From CAWAYH01 sp963786195 (GTDB lineage Bacteria > Acidobacteriota > Vicinamibacteria > Vicinamibacterales > 2-12-FULL-66-21), in NCBI GenBank assembly GCA_963786195.1, contig CAWAYH010000004.1, positions 62,001 through 126,000 on the forward strand: a DNA stretch of 64,000 bases. The letters run 5' to 3'. The translations under genes and the position numbers were made by a program. Position 1 is the first letter of the stretch; every line of letters starts with the position of its first letter. The notes under the pieces are model-generated. The model was given only the letters and a program-made list of their open reading frames with translations. It was not told the origin of the DNA and did no database searches. Of this stretch, positions 43,301 to 51,197 are shown piece by piece.

Positions 43301-44554
43301 CGCCTGGAGGTCGTTGAACCGCGTGCGGCCGATCTTCTCGAGATCGGCAACCAGCGTGTTGCGTCGGCCAACCAGGATGGGGCTCGCCTCACGGGTCGCG
43401 TCCCGGACGTCGCGATCGGCCTTCGAGATCGGAAGGGTCACTCCCGTCGATTCGAGACCGAGCCGCGCGGCGATGTGCGCCGCCCCGAGCGAGTCTTCCG
43501 GCCCGCCGACCACGACTGTGGTTTCGGTACGATCGGGGATCAGATCCGCGTAGGAATCGCCGAACCAGCCCTGGATGGTAAAGGCGTTGGCCAGATCGAA
43601 ATTCTTGGCCGGGCCGCGCGGTGGTTCGGCGCCTCGCGCGCCGCGTTCGCCTGGTGAGTCGGGCGCGAGCTCGTCGGGATCGATAGGCGGCGTCAGCGTC
43701 CGACCGTTCAAGCCCGCGCGCCGCACGACCGCGCGCGGAGCTTTGGGGTTGTCACCCAGATCGATTTCGACGGACCCCACTTCTGCGAAATTCAGCGCCT
43801 GCGGCTGCAGGCCGCGCCGATGGGCCTGGTCGAGATCCGCGAGGGCGCGTGTGGCGCGATCCGTCAGACCCGCACCCACAGCGGCAAAGCGCACGCGCAC
43901 GGCAGCGAGCCCGCGACGCTCGGCATCGACCACGATTGACGTGACGTGTGCGCGGCCATCGACGCCGTTGGCTTTCAGGTAGCGGGTGGTCTGATCCTCG
44001 ACACCTGCGAGCGTGATGCCGGTCATGCCCCACAGCCGCGGCAGGCGCGACGCGAACTCGTTGGCTGCCGCCAGCGTTCCCTCGTCGTCCGCGCCGGCAA
44101 TGACGAGCGCGGGTTCGCCACCGGGTCCGCGCACGGAGGCGATGAGGCCCTGCCCCTTCAGAAGCGACTTGAGGTCGACCGCGCCCTGCTGTTCCAGCCT
44201 GGTCACGACGGCGTTCGCCCGGCCGATGAGCAGGGGCATCTGCCCGATGGCTGTCTCGGTGTCGCGCACGACCAGCGGCAACGTCAGCGCCGTCGTTTCG
44301 AAGCCCAGCCGGGCCGCGATGTTCGCCGCTGCCTGAATCTCTCGCACCGTTGGCGACGCCGGTACCACAATTCGTCCCGCAACCGCGTCTGCCAGCCCGT
44401 CGCCATTCGTATCGCGGACCACACCAGACGGTCCGAACGCCGCCGCAAGGCCGGCGGTGTCATCGGGCGCGGGAGGGCCGACAGCACGCGACACGGAACC
44501 GCCAGCTAGCAGAATGCAGGCACACGCACAGGTCAGGGCGCGACCGAGGGTCAT
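40337..44554 (-). CDS. Very large secreted M14 zinc carboxypeptidase with duplicated N-terminal domains
   Basis: This 1405-residue protein has a signal peptide (ALTCACACILLAGGSVSRA). Residues about 45-170 and about 335-460 are related to each other (AANIAARLGFETTALTLPL versus AAHIAARLGLESTGVTLPI; PLLIGRAN versus PILVGRRN). A long helical and beta middle part follows. The M14 domain is near residues 1035-1300, with zinc ligands His1086 and Glu1089 in GRQHANEVSS and probably His1189 in NPHGYPSHEW, plus MHPVENPDGA. A poly-Gly segment (RAGAGRGGGGGGGRG) interrupts the end. It should trim peptides outside the cell. No frame break is seen over 4.2 kb. Confidence 0.88.
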   Translation of the reverse strand: MTLGRALTCACACILLAGGSVSRAVGPPAPDDTAGLAAAFGPSGVVRDTNGDGLADAVAGRIVVPASPTVREIQAAANIAARLGFETTALTLPLVVRDTETAIGQMPLLIGRANAVVTRLEQQGAVDLKSLLKGQGLIASVRGPGGEPALVIAGADDEGTLAAANEFASRLPRLWGMTGITLAGVEDQTTRYLKANGVDGRAHVTSIVVDAERRGLAAVRVRFAAVGAGLTDRATRALADLDQAHRRGLQPQALNFAEVGSVEIDLGDNPKAPRAVVRRAGLNGRTLTPPIDPDELAPDSPGERGARGAEPPRGPAKNFDLANAFTIQGWFGDSYADLIPDRTETTVVVGGPEDSLGAAHIAARLGLESTGVTLPISKADRDVRDATREASPILVGRRNTLVADLEKIGRTRFNDLQAGEGVVQVVPRAFGGTTATVVAGADAAGTEAAAMYLARRAPYVWDNRRGALTYEQVSVELGRFLGARSGAGQAGLAMRELDDVLDDLGDKTIESFEAKLFLESAEPQLDKFLAARIAERVKGVQPKVASQAITDAVPVIDETIDVPWEVDEFWSKLRSDVVSKVKAGAKVQVEARLSESPAVRKSIADQARAELIKAGAVDPKVDVLSAYKQGYLWITERVIPSLKGRNVRGIQIKVAEYKPDFSKKYKFYQVPSRWLHELYPVDEIFQRELGVPKEKFSLELVDGPKDIYTVEALDASGGVIERATFSPRFADREYLDKFPGWSRVDVTTGWLRADVNGQVAYDARIKTDPERFWDHYQSTVLPKIYDHVMKVTDNRPLPDKQPFYRDLDVEVWMSEPDFRIGVDEELISSLESLHEDLYFVTLDFFDALGRTTTRRRLAAPGKVYPIIHPDRPGQAGKARVLFAGNASTKARLDITYKEKGIEKPTKVSRDLAKIETSAPSVVRAVVAADRLSELELQVEARDDTEAARAADALDGLSRLQAAGVYKADLSFDSVGRLAVTIGLKEVHTRRVLKNTGASKPSNVRPAATRSTGPLVTWDHIISPEESEELVGKLAAFPEVRAYKAGRSYRGRDISVMEITLPTVSEQVSLAKLTTLKPTIFITGRQHANEVSSTSHILKLAELLATDPTYKDILKRVNVIMHPVENPDGAAMAYELQKLTPTHILHAGRYSALGMDVGSQVNQADPLLPEALVRGQVWEEWLPDIYLNPHGYPSHEWVQQFAGYVPPGFRSYWTTRGWYTSVGGLRDPRYPDHGEAIAALREALVREINSNPDVRSMNLRHQARYRRWAYGFAPYVYGQEIYKDTAIYYTDPESGELRGSRRAGAGRGGGGGGGRGAMTAWPQVTFVSGGTEAPDETAQGEWLNLVTKPGFSYLMAHVKYLRDGKYQVERIGEEGQRDSTSLTLLRVRPVNPPSGGPTVGTAGNGK

Positions 44555-44648
44555 GGTGGCTCCTCTCGGGAGGACGAGAGTACCGATCAGCGTCGAGGGA
44601 AAGTGTTAGCGGAGCTTAACACGAGGGCCGTGTGTAAACCACGGGCTA

Positions 44649-46178
44649 CTAGCCTGGCGGACCCGTCAGGATTGCGACCACGATTTCGATCGACTGGAAG
44701 AGGTGTCCCAGCCGCAGATTCTCGTTCTCCTCGTGCTGGTTGTTGTCGAAATTGACCGTGGGCACCAGTATCGCGGGGAATCCAATCGCCTCGATGAACG
44801 GCGCGATGGGAACCGTTCCTCCCAGCGTGCGGAGCTGAACAGGCGGCGCGCCGAACGCACGTTGAATCGCGGTGGCCACGCTCCGGGCCTGCGGATCGAG
44901 CGGAGACGTTCGGAACGCGTTCGTCGAGGTTTCCGACACCACGAGCGACGCGATCTTGGGATGCGCCGCTCGAGTGTCGGCATCCGGATCGCCATCGACC
45001 AGATGGTAGCCCTGGCTCCGCACGTGACGGCGCAGCTTCTCCACGAGATCGTCCGGGCGCGTCTCTTTGACGAGACGGATGTCGATGGCGGCGGTCGCGC
45101 GATCGGGGATGATCGTCCGCGCGCCTGCGCCGACGTGAGCGCTGGTCAGCCCGCGGACATTGAGCGTCGGGTACTGAAGGGCGTCCTGAAGCTTCGGGAA
45201 CCCTGACTCCGGCGCCGCGACGCCAAACGTCTTCAGCACCCGGGCGGCATCGTCTGGCACGGCGTCCAGCAGGACGCGTTCCTCGGGCGTCAACGGCGCG
45301 ATCCCGTCATTGAAGCCCGGCACCAGGACCCGTCCGTCATCGCCCTTCATCGAGGCCAGGAGCGTGGCGAGGCGCTGCGCGGGGTTGGGAACCCAGTTGC
45401 CGTAGTTGCCGCTGTGCACGCCGACTCGCGGCCCGAATACGGTCAGGTTGAGCGTCACGATGCCGCGGGCGCCGTACGCAATCGTCGGCCTGGCGCTCGA
45501 GTGGATGGGGCCATCGAGGATCACCATCAGGTCGGCTCGCAGCTTGTCCCGGTACTTGCCAATCGCGGGCACGAGGCTGGGTGAGCTCGCTTCTTCCTCG
45601 CCGTCCAGAATGACGCGCAGGTTCCAGGCCGGCGTCGCGCCGGCGGACTTCAGCATGTCCAGCGCGGCGCAGACCGCAACGATCGGCGCCTTGTCGTCCG
45701 ACGCGGAGCGCGCGTAAACGCGCCAGTCGGGCTCGAATTCCGTCACCGCGTCGAGGTCGGCAATCTCTTTCGCACCTTCATCGACGCGGCCGGTCCGCAG
45801 CACGGGCTTGAACGGATCCGCCTGCTTCCATGCACGCGGCTCGACGGGCTGCCCGTCATAGTGCATGTAGAGGAGCAACGTCCGCGCAGCGCCAGCCACC
45901 CTGAGGTCGCCGTAGACCAGCGGATTCCCGGTGGTCTCGAGCAACTCGGCCGCAAAACCGCGCGCGGCCAGCATCTTCTGCAGGTGCTCCGCGTTTCGGC
46001 GGATGTTGGCGCGATCGGCGGCGACGTTCGGCAGCGAAAGGAGACCGACGAGCTCGCGAACGATCTCTCGCTGATGACCGTCGACCCATCGCGTGACCTG
46101 GCCCCGGTCGATCGCCGTCTGCGCCTGGACAGCGGTACCGATCGCGATCAGGACGAGCACCCACCGGCTGATTCTCAT
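44649..46178 (-). CDS. Secreted M20-family metallopeptidase
   Basis: ATG 46178 is chosen for its GGGAG ribosome site; the upstream ATG at 46190 would overlap the receptor gene. The 509-residue product has a signal peptide (WVLVLIAIGTAVQA) and the M20 set: LLLYMHYDGQPVEPRAWKQA (first metal His and Asp), ARSASDDKAPIVAV, VILDGEEEASSPSL (catalytic and metal Glu), MVILDGPIHSSARPTIAYGA, HSGNYGNWVPNPAQRLATLL and a C-terminal HEENENLRLGH (metal His). It would act as a dipeptidase or aminoacylase in the periplasm. It follows a TonB receptor gene by two bases. Confidence 0.92.
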   Translation of the reverse strand: MRISRWVLVLIAIGTAVQAQTAIDRGQVTRWVDGHQREIVRELVGLLSLPNVAADRANIRRNAEHLQKMLAARGFAAELLETTGNPLVYGDLRVAGAARTLLLYMHYDGQPVEPRAWKQADPFKPVLRTGRVDEGAKEIADLDAVTEFEPDWRVYARSASDDKAPIVAVCAALDMLKSAGATPAWNLRVILDGEEEASSPSLVPAIGKYRDKLRADLMVILDGPIHSSARPTIAYGARGIVTLNLTVFGPRVGVHSGNYGNWVPNPAQRLATLLASMKGDDGRVLVPGFNDGIAPLTPEERVLLDAVPDDAARVLKTFGVAAPESGFPKLQDALQYPTLNVRGLTSAHVGAGARTIIPDRATAAIDIRLVKETRPDDLVEKLRRHVRSQGYHLVDGDPDADTRAAHPKIASLVVSETSTNAFRTSPLDPQARSVATAIQRAFGAPPVQLRTLGGTVPIAPFIEAIGFPAILVPTVNFDNNQHEENENLRLGHLFQSIEIVVAILTGPPG

Positions 46179-46180
46179 GA

Positions 46181-48562
46181 CTACTCCCATGCAGCTCGAA
46201 CGAGCAGATCAGAGACTCGATCGACGATTACCCGCCGCCGACGGTAACTGACCGGCAGCAGCGATTCGAACAGGCGCCGCGCCTCGAACGTGCGGCCATC
46301 AATCGAGGGCGGATGATAGCGTTCGTTTTCGCGGTTCAGCACGTTGATGACTTCGGCAAATAGGGTCAGCCGCCGTTCGGACCAGCTGAACGTGCGATTG
46401 GCCCTCAGATCGAGGCGGGCGAACGACGGCAGCCGGACCTCGTTCCGCGAGCCGGTGACGAAGTACTGCCCGTCGGCCTCGGTGTAGTAGCCCGGAGCCG
46501 GAAAGTTGCTGCCGATTCGCAGCTTGGCGCTGACGCTCGTTCGCGGCGACAGGCGATACAGTCCGTACAGGTTCATCGTGTGCCGCTGATCGAGATCGCC
46601 CCAGAAGAATTCGCCGCTCGTCGTGTCATGGTAGCGGTTGTGACCGTACGAGTACGAGACCCAGCCCGAGAAGCCGTTCGCGTCGAGCCGTTGCGCCATG
46701 ATCTCGATCCCGCGTGCGTGACCGTCCAGCCGGTTCTCGAAGCGAGCCGATGTCGACCCCCGCACGAGCCGGCCGTTCACGACCCTCGTCTCGCCGCCCG
46801 CACGGCGGATGAAGTTCTGCTCCTCGCGATCGTAAAGCGTCACCTGGACGCGCGACGACGCGCCCAGCATCCGCTGCACGCCAACGTCGATGTGCTCGGC
46901 GCGCTCCGGCTGTAATCCCGGACGGCCCCACGCGCCGATGACTTCCTCGAAATCGGGAAACTGTTGATACAGCCCCGCCGCTCCGCGAATCGACGTCACC
47001 GATGAGAGCCGCCATTCGACCTGCATCCAGGGCGACGTGGTCACATCGCTCGTCAGGCTCCACCGATCCACGCGCACACCGGGACGGACCGTGATTGTTG
47101 GCGACACGACCCAGCTGACGGTGCCGTAGGTCCCAAGGCGCGTCGCCGTGTCCGAGTAGTCGTTGACGACGCGGAAGTCTCCGCCAGCCGGACGCTGCCG
47201 GTGCCGCCGCTCCTGAAAATGAGCGATCTCGGCGCCGAACTCCACACCGAACGACGGCGTCGCTTGAAAGCGGGCATCGCCTCGCCCCGCGAATTGCAGC
47301 TCGCGACCCGTGTCCAGTTCGACGCCCGCAATCGTCTCGTTTCGAAAGTTGTTCACACCGCCGAGCAGCCCGACGCTGACGACGGCGCGCGGGGTCGTTC
47401 GCTGCCATCGCCCGATCCCCACCCCCGACGCGTTCAGGCCGACGTACAAGTCGTTCGGGCCCACATCCTCCGTTGGCTCTTCGAGACGGGAGCGCCCCGC
47501 GATCAGCGTGAGCTCCGCCCGCTGACGCGAGTTCAGATCGTAGGTGAGCTTGGCCTGCGTATCCGAGAATCCAAACTGCACCTGATCGTTGACCAGCCGA
47601 TCGATGAGCAGGTCCAGGTAACTCTGGCGAGCCGAGACGAGCCACGAGCCGCGCTTGTCGCGACCGAGCGGACCCTCGGCGACAAACGACGCGCTGGTGC
47701 CGCTGACGGCGGCCCGCAGCTGAGGCCGATCCCTCGATCCCTGTCGGACATTGAACTCGATGGATGCGCCGGTGCGATTTCCGGATCGTTGAACGTAGCC
47801 GCCGCTGACGAGCGAGACGTCCTCCAGGATGTCGCTGTTGATCATCGCGATCGAGCCGGAGCTCGATTCGTCTTCGACCGCCCGCACTGCATGAAGGAGA
47901 TACGGCGTCGTGAACCCGTCGAGGGTCAGCTGCATGTGGGGGAAGTTGCTGCCGCGCACGCTGAACTCGCTGCGCAGATCGTCGCCGGAAGACACGCCGG
48001 GAAGCACCTGTACCGCGCGAAGCGGATCGTCGGCGAGGACGCCGCGCAGGTTCTGGATGTCCGCGCTGCCCAGGACCTGCTGGGCTGGCGCCCCGGGATC
48101 TGCCGAGCGGAACCGATCGCCGCTGACCGTGATGGTTTCCGCATAGCCTCCGGTGCCGCCGACGAGCGGAATGCTCACGTCCACAGTCGCGCCGGCACCT
48201 ACCGTGATTTGCCGCTGCGCCCTGGCGTAACCGACGACGGATGCTCGAAGCCGCCGCTGCCCCGCGGGAACCCGAAGCTCGAAGCGACCGTCAGCGTCGG
48301 TCACAACGGACGATCCGCTGTCCTCGTCCTCGACCAGGACGCGCGCCAGCGGGCCGCCGGTCGCTCCGTCGATGACCAGCCCCCGGACCACCCCCGGCTC
48401 AGGCACGGACTGGGCCTTCACGACCGTCTGAAGCGGCAGAATCCAGAACCCCAGAAGCACCGCAAAAGAGAGGCATATCGGGCGGATAACCTCCAGCCCC
48501 TCGTGTGGTTTCCGGGGAATAACAGAATTGTGATCGATGTGACAGATTAGAGCGTCCGACAT
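46181..48562 (-). CDS. TonB-dependent receptor with CarboxypepD_reg-like N-domain
   Basis: From ATG 48562 the product has 793 residues. After an extended head comes a membrane-type signal (ICLSFAVLLGFWILPLQTVVKA). A carboxypeptidase-regulatory domain follows (VVRGLVIDGATGGPLARVLV, DADGRFELRVPAG), then a plug (DLRSEFSVRGSNFPHMQLTL, DGFTTPYLL) and a barrel ending EVINVLNRENERYHPP ... PVSYRRRRVIVDRV. The ligand is unknown. The linked M20 peptidase suggests peptides. No frame break is present. The start codon lies inside a 9-base inverted repeat (48551-48626), so translation could be affected by RNA structure. Confidence 0.9.
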   Translation of the reverse strand: MSDALICHIDHNSVIPRKPHEGLEVIRPICLSFAVLLGFWILPLQTVVKAQSVPEPGVVRGLVIDGATGGPLARVLVEDEDSGSSVVTDADGRFELRVPAGQRRLRASVVGYARAQRQITVGAGATVDVSIPLVGGTGGYAETITVSGDRFRSADPGAPAQQVLGSADIQNLRGVLADDPLRAVQVLPGVSSGDDLRSEFSVRGSNFPHMQLTLDGFTTPYLLHAVRAVEDESSSGSIAMINSDILEDVSLVSGGYVQRSGNRTGASIEFNVRQGSRDRPQLRAAVSGTSASFVAEGPLGRDKRGSWLVSARQSYLDLLIDRLVNDQVQFGFSDTQAKLTYDLNSRQRAELTLIAGRSRLEEPTEDVGPNDLYVGLNASGVGIGRWQRTTPRAVVSVGLLGGVNNFRNETIAGVELDTGRELQFAGRGDARFQATPSFGVEFGAEIAHFQERRHRQRPAGGDFRVVNDYSDTATRLGTYGTVSWVVSPTITVRPGVRVDRWSLTSDVTTSPWMQVEWRLSSVTSIRGAAGLYQQFPDFEEVIGAWGRPGLQPERAEHIDVGVQRMLGASSRVQVTLYDREEQNFIRRAGGETRVVNGRLVRGSTSARFENRLDGHARGIEIMAQRLDANGFSGWVSYSYGHNRYHDTTSGEFFWGDLDQRHTMNLYGLYRLSPRTSVSAKLRIGSNFPAPGYYTEADGQYFVTGSRNEVRLPSFARLDLRANRTFSWSERRLTLFAEVINVLNRENERYHPPSIDGRTFEARRLFESLLPVSYRRRRVIVDRVSDLLVRAAWE

Positions 48563-48626
48563 GCCCGCACTGGTTGAAATAGGCCGAAAAACCGCAGGCA
48601 CACCACTTGCTCTAGGCTCGGACGCT
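48551..48626. repeat. 9-bp inverted repeat enclosing the receptor start codon
   Basis: AGCGTCCGA (48551-48559) and TCGGACGCT (48618-48626) are perfectly complementary. The intervening 58 bases include crossing four-base pairs (TGCC with GGCA, TGGT with ACCA), so a folded RNA is possible on either strand. On the minus strand the stem includes bases next to the receptor ATG. Confidence 0.55.
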
Positions 48627-48640
48627 GGCGGCCTGAATAT

Positions 48641-49867
48641 TTACGGCAGGGAGCCGTGAGTTGCTGGGGAGCCGGGTCGCCCGCAAATACCGGGGGCATC
48701 GTCAATAACGGCGATGCCCCTTTTTTTTATACCGGCCGCGCCTTCCGGATACTGCAGCGCAAGCCGCAATTCCTTCACCAGAGAATCGACCGTCGTCCCC
48801 GATCGTTTCCAGGCGCCCTCGGTCTCGAAGCGGAGGTCGCCGATGCGCCGGCCCCAGGGCGCGATGACGCGGCCGATGGCCCTGAAGTCAGTCCGATCGG
48901 CGTGCTCCTGATCCAGGCGCCGGATGACGTCCGGGGCGACGCGGATGAACGCGCGGAGCGCCGTCGCGCTTTTGATGCTGTACTTCCGGCCGTTCCATGC
49001 CGCGTTGAAGACCTGCGCCACCTGCTTGAGGTAGTTCACGTAGAACTTCTTGGCTTCCTCCCGGAACGCGTCCCCCTTGCGCCCGGCGCCAAATGCCTCG
49101 GCCGCGAAGAGCTTCTTCAGTTCCTGCGCGAGCGGGGCCTGGGCGACGCGGCCGCTCCCGACTCCCAGCAGCTTGATTTCGTCATACAACGGTGAATCCT
49201 CGCGATCGTTCAGCGCGCGGACGATGTCGTGTGCCGCCGCGAGGCTCTCGTCCCTGTAGAGCTGCCGCCCTGAGAGCGAAACGAGATGCGACGCGTTCAG
49301 CCGCGTGTGCTTCGCGTTGATCGTCACGAACATCTGGACGACGTGGTCTTCCGGCAGACGGTCGAAGATGACGGCCGGCACCGTGAACGCCTCATCGCCG
49401 AATCGATCGATGTCTGCATGCAGAGCGAGGAGACGATGCTGGCCATCGATGGCCCTGAGGATCCCCTCCCGTTCGGGTACCTTCAGCACGCCCAGGGACG
49501 ATCCGGACTCGGCAGGCTCGAAGCGAAGCGTTTCGTCGCAGGAGATGATGACCGCGCCGGGAATGGACGGCAGATCGCGTGCCTGACGGCACTGTTCGTA
49601 GTACTGAACGAGCTCGTCGATCTTCTTGCGGATGATTTGCCGCTGGTAGGCCTTCTCGCTGGCGGCTATCCTTCGTTCGAGCAGGTCCCAGTTCACCTTG
49701 CTCGGCGCGGCAGGAGCCTTCTTGCGGCCGCCTCGCACCGGTTGAGCCTGTTCCCCATAGCTGAGGACTTCGAATCTGACGAGCTTGTCGATGTCGCTGG
49801 CGGTCAGGGAGGCCTGGTAGAACTGCACGCCGAACTGCTGCATTCGGATGGCGGCGACGCTTATCAT
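48641..49867 (-). CDS. DGQHR-domain (DndB/DpdB-like) protein, orphan
   Basis: The 408-residue protein has the DGQHR signature in GILRAIDGQHRLLALHADID (about 130-150), preceded by a helical basic region (RQIIRKKIDELVQYYEQCRQ) and IPGAVIISCDETLRFEP. It is followed by VVQMFVTINAKHTRLNASHL (ParB-like core). The rest is helical. DGQHR proteins include DndB, the repressor of phosphorothioate modification genes, and DpdB of deazaguanine DNA systems. No dndA, C, D, E or dpd gene is next to it; queC and queD lie 32 kb away. The last 30 codons overlap an antisense terminator hairpin. Confidence 0.85.
   Translation of the reverse strand: MISVAAIRMQQFGVQFYQASLTASDIDKLVRFEVLSYGEQAQPVRGGRKKAPAAPSKVNWDLLERRIAASEKAYQRQIIRKKIDELVQYYEQCRQARDLPSIPGAVIISCDETLRFEPAESGSSLGVLKVPEREGILRAIDGQHRLLALHADIDRFGDEAFTVPAVIFDRLPEDHVVQMFVTINAKHTRLNASHLVSLSGRQLYRDESLAAAHDIVRALNDREDSPLYDEIKLLGVGSGRVAQAPLAQELKKLFAAEAFGAGRKGDAFREEAKKFYVNYLKQVAQVFNAAWNGRKYSIKSATALRAFIRVAPDVIRRLDQEHADRTDFRAIGRVIAPWGRRIGDLRFETEGAWKRSGTTVDSLVKELRLALQYPEGAAGIKKRGIAVIDDAPGICGRPGSPATHGSLP
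48693..48728 (+). terminator. Strong intrinsic terminator on the plus strand
   Basis: GGGGCATCG (48693-48701) pairs perfectly with CGATGCCCC (48712-48720) around a ten-base loop, followed by eight T (48721-48728). This is the best terminator in the window. It faces plus-strand transcription, yet no plus-strand gene lies within 1 kb upstream. It lies inside the 3' end of the minus-strand DGQHR gene. Confidence 0.85.
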
Positions 49868-50003
49868 GGGCGACTGAGTCCTGTTTCTCGCGTATGGCGC
49901 GGTTTCTAGGTCAAGACAACGGCCGATTGTATATTGTGTCGCCCGTAGAATCTCAAGGGGCAGGGACCGGCCGCACCGTTAACATCTAAGCCATTCACTT
50001 GCT

Positions 50004-51197
50004 ATGACTTCAAGGCACAACTCCAGGCTTCGGGCGCTGGCGGTGGCGACGGCCCTGCTGGGTCTGGTTCTGGTCCCGGTCCGACTCCAGGGAATCTTCA
50101 TGGGTGTCGAGGCGCGCCTCGTGCCAGTGGATCGTCTGGTCCAGAACCTCGAGCGCGAGCTGGCCGCGAATCCCAAGAACGCGGAAACCCACATCAACCT
50201 CGCGCGGCTGCACGGTATGGCGTATGCCCTGAAAGTGGAAGAGGTCCCTGCCGGCGGCTTCCGCCCCGAAGACAAGGACAAGCCCTATTTTGGGCCTCAG
50301 CCCAAGCTCATTCCGTATCAGACGCGACCGGCCCAGACGCCTGACGCGGAAGCACGCGCTCAGGAGCATCTGAAGAAAGCACTCGAGCACTACGAGCAGG
50401 CGCTGGCGATCGACCCGAACAGCCTGGTGGCGCACCTGGGATATGGATGGATGCTCGACCAGGCGGGCGAGGATCCGCGTGCGATTGCCGAATACCGTCG
50501 CGTGATCGAGCAGGCGTGGCCGCGCGAGCAGAACGTCAAGGGGGCCATGCCGTCGCAGCGCTTCTATACGCAGGAAGCTGCCGGTTACCTGATCCCGCTG
50601 CTGAACGCCGAACGCGACGCCGCCGAGATCAAGGATCTTCGTGACAAGGAGTCGCACTTCGCCAAGCTGCCCCGCGCGATCACGCCGATCGCGATCCCGC
50701 TCGACGACAACGCATCGATTCACACGATTCTCGATCCGCTGGCCAGAGTGCGCTTCGACGCCGACGGTTCGGGACTGCGCCGGGAGTGGACGTGGATCAC
50801 GCCAGAAGCCGGGTGGCTCGTGTACGACGCCGAAGATCGTGGAAGGATCACGTCGGCGTTGCAGTGGTTCGGGAACGTCACGTTCTGGCTGTTCTGGAAC
50901 AACGGCTACGACGCGCTCCGCGCGCTGGACGATGACGGAGACGGCGAATTGGCCGGCGCCGAAGTGCAGCACCTCGCCGTCTGGCACGATCGCAACCGCA
51001 ACGGCAGGTCCGAAGCCGGCGAGGTCCGGCCGCTCCGCGCGCACGGAATCGTCGCGCTGTCGTGTCGATACGAGCCGGGTGACGGGCTCCGGCTGGCGGC
51101 CGTCTCGCCGGAGGGCGTGCGGCTCGCTGGGGGTGGAACGCGGCCGACCTACGACGTCATCCTGCGACGAGGCGGAACGCTGCTCACGATGCGATGA
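50004..51197 (+). CDS. Secreted TPR protein with EF-hand-type calcium loops
   Basis: The 397-residue protein has an export signal (RALAVATALLGLVLVPVRLQG). TPR-like helices follow (PVDRLVQNLERELAANPKNA ETHINLARLHG, and EHYEQALAIDPNSLVAHLGY then EDPRAIAEYRRVIEQA). A C-terminal half contains two EF-hand-like loops, ALDDDGDGELAGAE and WHDRNRNGRSEAGE. No enzyme motif is visible. It may be a periplasmic scaffold or calcium-binding protein. Its end overlaps the convergent acyltransferase-like gene by 14 bases. Confidence 0.8.
   Translation: MTSRHNSRLRALAVATALLGLVLVPVRLQGIFMGVEARLVPVDRLVQNLERELAANPKNAETHINLARLHGMAYALKVEEVPAGGFRPEDKDKPYFGPQPKLIPYQTRPAQTPDAEARAQEHLKKALEHYEQALAIDPNSLVAHLGYGWMLDQAGEDPRAIAEYRRVIEQAWPREQNVKGAMPSQRFYTQEAAGYLIPLLNAERDAAEIKDLRDKESHFAKLPRAITPIAIPLDDNASIHTILDPLARVRFDADGSGLRREWTWITPEAGWLVYDAEDRGRITSALQWFGNVTFWLFWNNGYDALRALDDDGDGELAGAEVQHLAVWHDRNRNGRSEAGEVRPLRAHGIVALSCRYEPGDGLRLAAVSPEGVRLAGGGTRPTYDVILRRGGTLLTMR

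Larger units (their letters stand above)
48551..48728 (+). ncRNA. Candidate small RNA ending at the orphan terminator
   Basis: Working back from the terminator, the plus strand holds a small hairpin ACGGC/GCCGT (48643-48657) and the long stem AGCGTCCGA/TCGGACGCT (48551-48626). A transcript of roughly 100-180 bases would be well structured. It would be antisense to the start of the TonB receptor mRNA and to the end of the DGQHR mRNA. I see no clear promoter and recognise no Rfam family, so this is an inference. Confidence 0.35.

Noticed and set aside
47201..48550. A 449-codon plus-strand frame leading toward the orphan terminator
   Set aside because: It is antisense to the TonB receptor and has no ribosome site or recognisable domain, so it does not explain the terminator.
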